Source: Prosopocoilus inquinatus (lineage: Eukaryota; Arthropoda; Insecta; Coleoptera; Lucanidae). Taken from it: 64,000 bases of DNA. Both the position numbers and the translations under genes were made by a program. The stretch covers positions 42,490,001-42,554,000 of the forward strand of contig CM069870.1 in assembly GCA_036172665.1 (NCBI GenBank), read 5' to 3'. Each line of letters opens with the position of its first letter. Within the stretch, counting starts at the first letter, position 1. Under the pieces are notes generated by a model. The model was given only the letters and a program-made list of their open reading frames with translations. It had not been told where the DNA came from and did not search any database. Shown piece after piece: positions 38,801-51,500 of the stretch.

Positions 38801-40334
38801 AGTTCTCGGACGCAGCAGAAGCTGGAAATAGTTTGGAACGAAATAACACGTATTAGCGTTGTTCCTGTGATGTATCTAATCGATCCTTACTTATCTATCA
38901 TGTTATTTGACGTTACGATGGACTCCAGTAACTCTGATGTGGGATACGCAGTGCTCGGACGCAGCAGAAGCTGGAAATAGTTTTGAATGAAACAACACGT
39001 ATTAGCGTTGTTCCTGTGATGTATCTAATCGATCCTTACTTATCTACTATGTTATTTGAGGTTTCAACGGACTTCACTAACTCTGATGTGAGATACGAAG
39101 TTCTCGGACGCAGCAGAAGCTGGAAATAGTTTTGAACGAAACAACACGTATTAGCGTTGTTCCTGTGATGTATCTAATCGATCCTTACTTATCTACTATG
39201 TTATTTGACGTTTCAACGGACTCCAGTAACGCTGATGTGAGATACGAAGTTCTCGGACGCAGCAGAAGCTGGAAATAGTTTTGAACAAAACAGCACGTAT
39301 TAGCGTTGTTCCTGTGATGTATCTAATCGATCCTTACTTATCTACTATGTTATTTGACGTTTCAACGGACTCCAGAAACGCTGATGTGAGATACGAAGTT
39401 CTCGGACTCAACAGCGGCTGGAAATAGTTTTGAACGAAATAACACGTCTTAGCGTTGTTCCTGTGATGTATCTAATCGATCCTAATTTATCTACTATGTT
39501 ATTTGACGTTTCAACGGACTCCAGTAACTGTGATGTGAGATACGAAGTTCTCGGACTCAGCATAAGCTGCAAATAGTTTTGAACGAAACACGTATTATCG
39601 TTTTTCCTGTGGTGTATCTAATCGATCCTTACTTATTTACTATGTTATTTGACGTTTCAACGGACTCCAGTAACGCTGATGTGAGATACGAAGTTCTTGG
39701 ACGCAGCAGAAGCTGGAAATAGTCTTGAACGAAACAACACGTATTAGCGTTATTCCTGTGTTGTATCTAATCTATCCTTACTTATCTACTAAGTTATTTG
39801 ACGTTTCAACTAACTCAAGTAACGCTGATGTGAGATACGAAGTTTTCGGATTCAACAGGGGCTGGAAATAGTTTTGAACGAAACAACACGTATTAGCGTT
39901 GTTCCTGTGATGTATCTAATCGATCCTTACTTATCTACTATGTTACTTGACGTTTCAACGGACTCCAGTAACTCTGATGTGAGATACGAAGTTCTCGGAC
40001 TCAGCAGAAGCTGGAAATAATTTTGAACGAAACAACACGTATTAGCGTTGTTCCTGTGATGTACCTAGTCGATCCTTACTTATCTACTATGTTATTTGAC
40101 GTTTCAACGGACTCCAGTAACGCTGATGTGAGATACGAAGTTCTCGGACTCAACAGCGGCTGGAAATAGTTTTGAACGAAATAACACGTCTTAGCGTTGT
40201 TCCTGTGATGTATCTAATCGATCCTAATTTATCTACTATGTTATTTGACGTTTCAACGGACTCCAGTAACGCTGATGTGAGATACGAAGTTCTCGGACGC
40301 AGCAGAAGCTGGAAATAGTTTTGAACGAAACAGC
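35869..40334. repeat. 30-monomer higher-order unit, region B, copy 1
   Basis: Markers recur at a spacing of 4,466 bp: ATGTTGTTTGACAT at 35,921 and 40,387, CTGCGATG at 36,631 and 41,097 and again at 38,567 and 43,033, and the 3-bp deletion at 39,586 and 44,052. 4,466 is 30 x 149 minus 4, and the missing 4 bp are one 1-bp and one 3-bp deletion inside the unit. Within the copy, CTGCGATG occurs twice, 1,936 bp (13 monomers - 1) apart, so the unit is itself partly duplicated. Confidence 0.92.
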
Positions 40335-43300
40335 ACGTATTAGCGTTGTTCCTGTGATGTATCTAATCGATCCTTACTTATCTACTATGTTGTTTGACAT
40401 TTCAACGGACTCCAGGAACGCTGATGTGAGATACGAAGTTCTCGGACTCAGCATAAACTGGAAATAGTTTTGAACGAAACAACACGTTCTAGCGTTGTTC
40501 CTGTGATGTATCTAATCGATCCTTACTTATCTATCATGTTATTTGACGTTACGATGGACTCCAGTAACTCTGATGTGAGATACGAAGTTCTTGGACGCAG
40601 CAGAAGCTGGAAATAGTCTTGAACGAAACAACACGTATTAGCGTTATTCCTGTGTTGTATCTAATCTATCCTTACTTATCTACTAAGTTATTTGACGTTT
40701 CAACTAACTCAAGTAACGCTGATGTGAGATACGAAGTTCTCGGATTCAACAGGGGCTGGAAATAGTTTTGAACGAAACAACACGTATTAGCGTTGTTCCT
40801 GTGATGTATCTAATCGATCCTTACTTATCTACTATGTTATTTGACGTTTCAACGGACTCCAGTAACTCTGATGTGAGATAAGAAGTTCTCGGACTCAGCA
40901 GAAGCTGGAAATAATTTTGAACGAAACAACACGTATTAGCGTTGTTCCTGTGATGTACCTAGTCGATCCTTACTTATCTACTATGTTATTTGACGTTTCA
41001 ACGGACTCCAGTAACGCTGATGTGAGATACGAAGTTCTCGGACTCAACAGCGGCTGGAAATAGTTTTGAACGAAATAACACGTATTAGCGTTGTTCCTGC
41101 GATGTATCTAATCGATCCTTACTTATCTATCATGTTATTTGACGTTACGATGAACTCCAGTAACGCTGATGTGAGATACGAAGTTCTCGGACTCAACATA
41201 AGCTGGAAATAGCTTTGAAAGAAACAACATGTATTAGCGTTGTTCCTGTGATGTATCTAATCGATCCTTACTTATCTATCATGTTATTTGACGTTACGAT
41301 GGACTCCAGTAACGCTGATGTGACATACGAAGTTCTCGGACGCAGCAGAAGCTGGAAATAATTTGGAACGAAATAACACGTATTAGCGTTGTTCCTGTGA
41401 TGTATCTAATCGATCCTTACTTATCTATCATGTTATTTGACGTTACGATGGACTCCAGTAACTCTGATGTGGGATACGCAGTGCTCGGACGCAGCAGAAG
41501 CTGGAAATAGTTTTGAACGAAACAACACGTATTAGCGTTGTTCGTGTGATGTATCTATCGATCCTTACTTATTTATCATGTTATTTGACTTTACGATGGA
41601 CTCCAGTAACTCTGATGTGGGATACGAAGTGCTCGGACGCAGCAGAAGCTGGAAATAGTTTTGAATGAAACAACACGTATTAGCGTTGTTCCTGTGATGT
41701 ATCTAATCGATCCTTACTTATCTACTATGTTATTTGACGTTTCAACGGACTTCAGTAACTCTGATGTGAGATACGAAGTTCTCGGACGCAGCAGAAGCTG
41801 GAAATAGTTTTGAACGAAACAACACGTATTAGCGTTGTTCCTGTGATGTATCTAATCGATCCTTACTTATCTACTATGTTATTTGACGTTTCAACGGACT
41901 CCAGTAACGCTGATGTGAGATACGAAGTTCTCGAACTCAACAGGGGCTGGAAATAACTTTGAACGAAACAGCACGTATTAGCGTTGTTCCTGTGGTGTAT
42001 CTAATCTATCCTTATTTATCTATCATGTTATTTGACGTTTCAACGGACTCCAGTAACTTTGATGTGAGATACGAAGTTCTCGGACTCAGCATAAGCTAGA
42101 AATAGTTTTGAACGAAACAACACGTATTAGCGTTATTCCTGTTATGTACCTAATCTATCCTTACTTATCTACTAAGTTATTTGACGTTTCAACTAACTCC
42201 AGTAACACTGATGTGAGATACGATGTTTTCGGACGCAGCAGAAGCTGGAAATAGTTTTGAACGAAACAACACGTATTAGCGTTGTTCCTGTGATGTATCT
42301 AATCGATCCTTATTTATCTATCATGTTATTTGACGTTACGATGAACTCAAGTAACGCTGATGTGAGATACGAAGTTCTCGGACGCAGCAGAAGCTAGAAA
42401 TCGTTTTGAACGAAATAGCACGTATTAGCGTTGTTCCTGTGATGTTTCTAATCGATCCTTAATTATCTACTATGTTATTTGACGTTTCAACGGACTCCAG
42501 AAACGCTGATGTGAGATACGAAGTTCTCGGACTCAACAGCGGCTGGAAATAGTTTTGAACGAAATAACACGTCTTAGCGTTGTTCCTGTGATGTATCTAA
42601 TCGATCCTAATTTATCTACTATGTTATTTGACGTTTCAACGGACTCCAGTAACGCTGATGTGAGATACGAAGTTCTCGGATTCAACAGGGGCTGGAAATA
42701 GTTTTGAACGAAACAACACGTATTAGCGTTGTTCCTGTGATGTATCTAATCGATCCTTACTTATCTACTATGTTATTTGACGTTTCAACGGACTCCAGTA
42801 ACTCTGATGTGAGATAAGAAGTTCTCGGACTCAGCAGAAGCTGGAAATAATTTTGAACGAAACAACACGTATTAGCGTTGTTCCTGTGATGTACCTAATC
42901 GATCCTTACTTATCTACTATGTTATTTGACGTTTCAACGGACTCCAGTAACGCTGATGTGAGATACGAAGTTCTCGGACTCAACAGCGGCTGGAAATAGT
43001 TTTGAACGAAATAACACGTATTAGCGTTGTTCCTGCGATGTATCTAATCGATCCTTACTTATCTATCATGTTATTTGACGTTACGATGAACTCCAGTAAC
43101 GCTGATGTGAGATACGAAGTTCTCGGACTCAACATAAGCTGGAAATAGCTTTGAAAGAAACAACATGTATTAGCGTTGTTCCTGTGATGTATCTAATCGA
43201 TCCTTACTTATCTATCATGTTATTTGACGTTACGATGGACTCCAGTAACGCTGATGTGACATACGAAGTTCTCGGACGCAGCAGAAGCTGGAAATAGTTT

Positions 43301-44800
43301 GGAACGAAATAACACGTATTAGCGTTGTTCCTGTGATGTATCTAATCGATCCTTACTTATCTATCATGTTATTTGACGTTACGATGGACTCCAGTAACTC
43401 TGATGTGGGATACGCAGTGCTCGGACGCAGCAGAAGCTGGAAATAGTTTTGAATGAAACAACACGTATTAGCGTTGTTCCTGTGATGTATCTAATCGATC
43501 CTTACTTATCTACTATGTTATTTGAGGTTTCAACGGACTTCACTAACTCTGATGTGAGATACGAAGTTCTCGGACGCAGCAGAAGCTGGAAATAGTTTTG
43601 AACGAAACAACACGTATTAGCGTTGTTCCTGTGATGTATCTAATCGATCCTTACTTATCTACTATGTTATTTGACGTTTCAACGGACTCCAGTAACGCTG
43701 ATGTGAGATACGAAGTTCTCGGACGCAGCAGAAGCTGGAAATAGTTTTGAACAAAACAGCACGTATTAGCGTTGTTCCTGTGATGTATCTAATCGATCCT
43801 TACTTATCTACTATGTTATTTGACGTTTCAACGGACTCCAGAAACGCTGATGTGAGATACGAAGTTCTCGGACTCAACAGCGGCTGGAAATAGTTTTGAA
43901 CGAAATAACACGTCTTAGCGTTGTTCCTGTGATGTATCTAATCGATCCTAATTTATCTACTATGTTATTTGACGTTTCAACGGACTCCAGTAACTGTGAT
44001 GTGAGATACGAAGTTCTCGGACTCAGCATAAGCTGCAAATAGTTTTGAACGAAACACGTATTATCGTTTTTCCTGTGGTGTATCTAATCGATCCTTACTT
44101 ATTTACTATGTTATTTGACGTTTCAACGGACTCCAGTAACGCTGATGTGAGATACGAAGTTCTTGGACGCAGCAGAAGCTGGAAATAGTCTTGAACGAAA
44201 CAACACGTATTAGCGTTATTCCTGTGTTGTATCTAATCTATCCTTACTTATCTACTAAGTTATTTGACGTTTCAACTAACTCAAGTAACGCTGATGTGAG
44301 ATACGAAGTTTTCGGATTCAACAGGGGCTGGAAATAGTTTTGAACGAAACAACACGTATTAGCGTTGTTCCTGTGATGTATCTAATCGATCCTTACTTAT
44401 CTACTATGTTACTTGACGTTTCAACGGACTCCAGTAACTCTGATGTGAGATACGAAGTTCTCGGACTCAGCAGAAGCTGGAAATAATTTTGAACGAAACA
44501 ACACGTATTAGCGTTGTTCCTGTGAAGTACCTAATCGATCCTTACTTATCTACTATGTTATTTGACGTTTCAACGGACTCCAGTAACGCTGATGTGAGAT
44601 ACGAAGTTCTCGGACTCAACAGCGGCTGGAAATAGTTTTGAACGAAATAACACGTATTAGCGTTGTTCCTGCGATGTATCTAATCGATCCTTACTTATCT
44701 ATCATGTTATTTGACGTTACGATGAACTCCAGTAACGCTGATGTGAGATACGAAGTTCTCGGACTCAACATAAGCTGGAAATAGCTTTGAAAGAAACAAC
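40335..44800. repeat. 30-monomer higher-order unit, region B, copy 2
   Basis: It tracks copy 1 at an offset of 4,466 bp up to about 44,640. There CGTATTAGCG follows AAATAACA in this copy and CGTCTTAGCG in copy 1, after which the order is changed. New substitutions such as GTGAAGTACC (about 44,522) appear here and are inherited by later copies (about 48,392 and 53,155), which gives a direction for the amplification. Confidence 0.88.
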
Positions 44801-47800
44801 ATGTATTAGCGTTGTTCCTGTGATGTATCTAATCGATCCTTACTTATCTATCATGTTATTTGACGTTACGATGGACTCCAGTAACGCTGATGTGAGATAC
44901 GAAGTTCTCGGACTCAACAGAAGCTGGAAATAGCTTTGAAAGAAACAACATGTATTAGCGTTGTTCCTGTGATGTATCTAATCGATCCTTACTTATCTAT
45001 CATGTTATTTGACGTTACGATGAACTCCAGTAACGCTGATGTGAGATACGAAGTTCTCGGACTCAACATAAGCTGGAAATAGCTTTGAAAGAAACAACAT
45101 GTATTAGCGTTGTTCCTGTGATGTATCTAATCGATCCTTACTTATCTATCATGTTATTTGACGTTACGATGGACTCCAGTAACGCTGATGTGACATACGA
45201 AGTTCTCGGACGCAGCAGAAGCTGGAAATAGTTTGGAACGAAATAACACGTATTAGCGTTGTTCCTGTGATGTATCTAATCGATCCTTACTTATCTATCA
45301 TGTTATTTGACGTTACGATGGACTCCAGTAACTCTGATGTGGGATACGCAGTGCTCGGACGCAGCAGAAGCTGGAAATAGTTTTGAACGAAACAACACGT
45401 ATTAGCGTTGTTCGTGTGATGTATCTATCGATCCTTACTTATTTATCATGTTATTTGACTTTACGATGGACTCCAGTAACTCTGATGTGGGATACGAAGT
45501 GCTCGGACGCAGCAGAAGCTGGAAATAGTTTTGAATGAAACAACACGTATTAGCGTTGTTCCTGTGATGTATCTAATCGATCCTTACTTATCTACTATGT
45601 TATTTGACGTTTCAACGGACTTCAGTAACTCTGATGTGAGATACGAAGTTCTCGGACGCAGCAGAAGCTGGAAATAGTTTTGAACGAAACAACACGTATT
45701 AGCGTTGTTCCTGTGATGTATCTAATCGATCCTTACTTATCTACTATGTTATTTGACGTTTCAACGGACTCCAGTAACGCTGATGTGAGATACGAAGTTC
45801 TCGAACTCAACAGGGGCTGGAAATAACTTTGAACGAAACAGCACGTATTAGCGTTGTTCCTGTGGTGTATCTAATCTATCCTTATTTATCTATCATGTTA
45901 TTTGACGTTTCAACGTACTCCAGTAACTTTGATGTGAGATACGAAGTTCTCGGACTCAGCATAAGCTAGAAATAGTTTTGAACGAAACAACACGTATTAG
46001 CGTTATTCCTGTTATGTACCTAATCTATCCTTACTTATCTACTAAGTTATTTGACGTTTCAACTAACTCCAGTAACACTGATGTGAGATACGATGTTTTC
46101 GGACGCAGCAGAAGCTGGAAATAGTTTTGAACGAAACAACACGTATTAGCGTTGTTCCTGTGATGTATCTAATCGATCCTTATTTATCTATCATGTTATT
46201 TGACGTTACGATGAACTCAAGTAACGCTGATGTGAGATACGAAGTTCTCGGACGCAGCAGAAGCTAGAAATCGTTTTGAACGAAATAGCACGTATTAGCG
46301 TTGTTCCTGTGATGTTTCTAATCGATCCTTAATTATCTACTATGTTATTTGACGTTTCAACGGACTCCAGAAACGCTGATGTGAGATACGAAGTTCTCGG
46401 ACTCAACAGCGGCTGGAAATAGTTTTGAACGAAATAACACGTCTTAGCGTTGTTCCTGTGATGTATCTAATCGATCCTAATTTATCTACTATGTTATTTG
46501 ACGTTTCAACGGACTCCAGTAACGCTGATGTGAGATACGAAGTTCTCGGATTCAACAGGGGCTGGAAATAGTTTTGAACGAAACAACACGTATTAGCGTT
46601 GTTCCTGTGATGTATCTAATCGATCCTTACTTATCTACTATGTTATTTGACGTTTCAACGCACTCCAGTAACTCTGATGTGAGATAAGAAGTTCTCGGAC
46701 TCAGCAGAAGCTGGAAATAATTTTGAACGAAACAACACGTATTAGCGTTGTTCCTGTGATGTACCTAATCGATCCTTACTTATCTACTATGTTATTTGAC
46801 GTTTCAACGGACTCCAGTAACGCTGATGTGAGATACGAAGTTCTCGGACTCAACAGCGGCTGGAAATAGTTTTGAACGAAATAACACGTATTAGCGTTGT
46901 TCCTGCGATGTATCTAATCGATCCTTACTTATCTATCATGTTATTTGACGTTACGATGAACTCCAGTAACGCTGATGTGAGATACGAAGTTCTCGGACTC
47001 AACATAAGCTGGAAATAGCTTTGAAAGAAACAACATGTATTAGCGTTGTTCCTGTGATGTATCTAATCGATCCTTACTTATCTATCATGTTATTTGACGT
47101 TACGATGGACTCCAGTAACGCTGATGTGACATACGAAGTTCTCGGACGCAGCAGAAGCTGGAAATAGTTTGGAACGAAATAACACGTATTAGCGTTGTTC
47201 CTGTGATGTATCTAATCGATCCTTACTTATCTATCATGTTATTTGACGTTACGATGGACTCCAGTAACTCTGATGTGGGATACGCAGTGCTCGGACGCAG
47301 CAGAAGCTGGAAATAGTTTTGAATGAAACAACACGTATTAGCGTTGTTCCTGTGATGTATTTAATCGATCCTTACTTATCTACTATGTTATTTGACGTTT
47401 CAACGGACTTCACTAACTCTGATGTGAGATACGAAGTTCTCGGACGCAGCAGAAGCTGGAAATAGTTTTGAACGAAACAACACGTATTAGCGTTGTTCCT
47501 GTGATGTATCTAATCGATCCTTACTTATCTACTATGTTATTTGACGTTTCAACGGACTCCAGTAACGCTGATGTGAGATACGAAGTTCTCGGACGCAGCA
47601 GAAGCTGGAAATAGTTTTGAACAAAACAGCACGTATTAGCGTTGTTCCTGTGATGTATCTAATCGATCCTTACTTATCTACTATGTTATTTGACGTTTCA
47701 ACGGACTCCAGAAACGCTGATGTGAGATACGAAGTTCTCGGACTCAACAGCGGCTGGAAATAGTTTTGAACGAAATAACACGTCTTAGCGTTGTTCCTGT

Positions 47801-48520
47801 GATGTATCTAATCGATCCTAATTTATCTACTATGTTATTTGACGTTTCAACGGACTCCAGTAACTCTGATGTGAGATACGAAGTTCTCGGACTCAGCATA
47901 AGCTGCAAATAGTTTTGAACGAAACACGTATTATCGTTTTTCCTGTGGTGTATCTAATCGATCCTTACTTATTTACTATGTTATTTGACGTTTCAACGGA
48001 CTCCAGTAACGCTGATGTGAGATACGAAGTTCTTGGACGCAGCAGAAGCTGGAAATAGTCTTGAACGAAACAACACGTATTAGCGTTATTCCTGTGTTGT
48101 ATCTAATCTATCCTTACTTATCTACTAAGTTATTTGACGTTTCAACTAACTCAAGTAACGCTGATGTGAGATACGAAGTTTTCGGATTCAACAGGGGCTG
48201 GAAATAGTTTTGAACGAAACAACACGTATTAGCGTTGTTCCTGTGATGTATCTAATCGATCCTTACTTATCTACTATGTTACTTGACGTTTCAACGGACT
48301 CCAGTAACTCTGATGTGAGATACGAAGTTCTCGGACTCAGCAGAAGCTGGAAATAATTTTGAACGAAACAACACGTATTAGCGTTGTTCCTGTGAAGTAC
48401 CTAATCGATCCTTACTTATCTACTATGTTATTTGACGTTTCAACGGACTCCAGTAACGCTGATGTGAGATACGAAGTTCTCGGACTCAACAGCGGCTGGA
48501 AATAGTTTTGAACGAAATAA
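44651..48520. repeat. Shortened higher-order copy (3,870-bp spacing), region B
   Basis: Markers in copy 2 recur 3,870 bp downstream: the 1-bp deletion at 41,557 and 45,427, CTGCGATG at 43,033 and 46,903 and at 44,669 and 48,539, and the 3-bp deletion at 44,052 and 47,922. 3,870 is 26 x 149 minus 4. Relative to the 30-monomer unit it has lost six monomers and gained two, the latter being the repeated GCTTTGAAAGAAACAACATG monomers at about 44,785, 44,934 and 45,083. Confidence 0.87.
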
Positions 48521-51500
48521 CACGTATTAGCGTTGTTCCTGCGATGTATCTAATCGATCCTTACTTATCTATCATGTTATTTGACGTTACGATGAACTCC
48601 AGTAACGCTGATGTGAGATACGAAGTTCTCGGACTCAACATAAGCTGGAAATAGCTTTGAAAGAAACAACATGTATTAGCGTTGTTCCTGTGATGTATCT
48701 AATCGATCCTTACTTATTTATCATGTTATTTGACGTTACGATGGACTCCAGTAACGCTGATGTGAGATACGAAGTTCTCGGACTCAACAGAAGCTGGAAA
48801 TAGCTTTGAAAGAAACAACATGTATTAGCGTTGTTCCTGTGATGTATCTAATCGATCCTTACTTATCTATCATGTTATTTGACGTTACGATGGACTCCAG
48901 TAACGCTGATGTGACATACGAAGTTCTCGGACGCAGCAGAAGCTGGAAATAGTTTGGAACGAAATAACACGTATTAGCGTTGTTCCTGTGATGTATCTAA
49001 TCGATCCTTACTTATCTATCATGTTATTTGACGTTACGATGGACTCCAGTAACTCTGATGTGGGATACGCAGTGCTCGGACGCAGCAGAAGCTGGAAATA
49101 GTTTTGAACGAAACAACACGTATTAGCGTTGTTCGTGTGATGTATCTAGTCGATCCTTACTTATTTATCATGTTATTTGACTTTACGATGGACTCCAGTA
49201 ACTCTGATGTGGGATACGAAGTGCTCGGACGCAGCAGAAGCTGGAAATAGTTTTGAATGAAACAACACGTACTAGCGTTGTTCCTGTGATGTATCTAATC
49301 GATCCTTACTTATCTACTATGTTATTTGACGTTTCAACGGACTTCAGTAACTCTGATGAGAGATACGATGTTCTCGGACGCAGCAGAAGCTGGAAATAGT
49401 TTTGAACGAAACAACACGTATTAGCGTTGTTCCTGTGATGTATCTAATCGATCCTTACTTATCTACTATGTTATTTGACGTTTCAACGGACTCCAGTAAC
49501 GCTGATGTGAGATACGAAGTTCTCGAACTCAACAGGGGCTGGAAATAACTTTGAACGAAACAGCACGTATTAGCGTTGTTCCTGTGGTGTATCTAATCTA
49601 TCCTTACTTATCTACTATGTTATTTGACGTTTCAACGGACTCCAGTAACTTTGATGTGAGATACGAAGTTCACGGACTCAGCATAAGCTAGAAATAGTTT
49701 TGAACGAAACAACAAGTATTAGCGTTATTCCTGTTATGTACCTAATCTATCCTTACTTATCTACTAAGTTATTTGACGTTTCAACTAACTCCAGTAACAC
49801 TGATGTGAGATACGATGTTTTCGGACGCAGCAGAAGCTGGAAATAGTTTTGAACGAAACAACACGTATTAGCGTTGTTCCTGTGATGTATCTAATCGATC
49901 CTTATTTATCTATCATGTTATTTGACGTTACGATGAACTCAAGTAACGCTGATGTGAGATACGAAGTTCTCGGACGCAGCAGAAGCTAGAAATCGTTTTG
50001 AACGAAATAGCACGTATTAGCGTTGTTCCTGTGATGTTTCTAATCGATCCTTAATTATGTACTATGTTATTTGACGTTTCAACGGACTCCAGAAACGCTG
50101 ATGTGAGATACTAAGTTCTCGGACTCAACAGCGGCTGGAAATAGTTTTGAACGAAATAACACGTCTTAGCGTTGTTCCTGTGATGTATCTAATCGATCCT
50201 AATTTATCTACTATGTTATTTGACGTTTCAACGGACTCCAGTAACGCTGATGTGAGATACGAAGTTCTCGGATTCAACAGGGGCTGGAAATAGTTTTGAA
50301 CGAAACAACACGTATTAGCGTTGTTCCTGTGATGTATCTAATCGATCCTTACTTATCTACTATGTTATTTGACGTTTCAACGGACTCCAGTAACTCTGAT
50401 GTGAGATAAGAAGTTCTCGGACTCAGCAGAAGCTGGAAATAATTTTGAACGAAACAACACGTATTAGCGTTGTTCCTGTGATGTACCTAATCGATCCTTA
50501 CTTATCTACTATGTTATTTGACGTTTCAACGGACTCCAGTAACGCTGATGTGAGATACGAAGTTCTCGGACTCAACAGCGGCTGGAAATAGTTTTGAACG
50601 AAATAACACGTATTAGCGTTGTTCCTGCGATTTATCTAATCGATCCTTACTTATCTATCATGTTATTTGACGTTACGATGAACTCCAGTAACGCTGATGT
50701 GAGATACGAAGTTCTCGGACTCAACATAAGCTGGAAATAGCTTTGAAAGAAACAACATGTATTAGCGTTGTTCCTGTGATGTATCTAATCGATCCTTACT
50801 TATCTATCATGTTATTTGACGTTACGATGGACTCCAGTAACGCTGATGTGACATACGAAGTTCTCGGACGCAGCAGAAGCTGGAAATAGTTTGGAACGAA
50901 ATAACACGTATTAGCGTTGTTCCTGTGATGTATCTAATCGATCCTTACTTATCTATCATGTTATTTGACGTTACGATGGACTCCAGTAACTCTGATGTGG
51001 GATACGCAGTGCTCGGACGCAGCAGAAGCTGGAAATAGTTTTGAACGAAACAACACGTATTAGCGTTGTTCGTGTGATGTATCTAGTCGATCCTTACTTA
51101 TTTATCATGTTATTTGACTTTACGATGGACTCCAGTAACTCTGATGTGGGATACGATGTGCTCGGACGCAGCAGAAGCTGGAAATAGTTTTGAATGAAAC
51201 AACACGTACTAGCGTTGTTCCTGTGATGTATCTAATCGATCCTTACTTATCTACTATGTTATTTGACGTTTCAACGGACTTCAGTAACTCTGATGTGAGA
51301 TACGAAGTTCTCGGACGCAGCAGAAGCTGGAAATAATTTTGAACGAAACAACACGTATTAGCGTTGTTCCTGTGATGTATCTAATCGATCCTTACTTATC
51401 TACTATGTTATTTGACGTTTCAACGGACTCCAGTAACGCTGATGTGAGATACGAAGTTCTCGAACTCAACAGGGGCTGGAAATAACTTTGAACGAAACAG

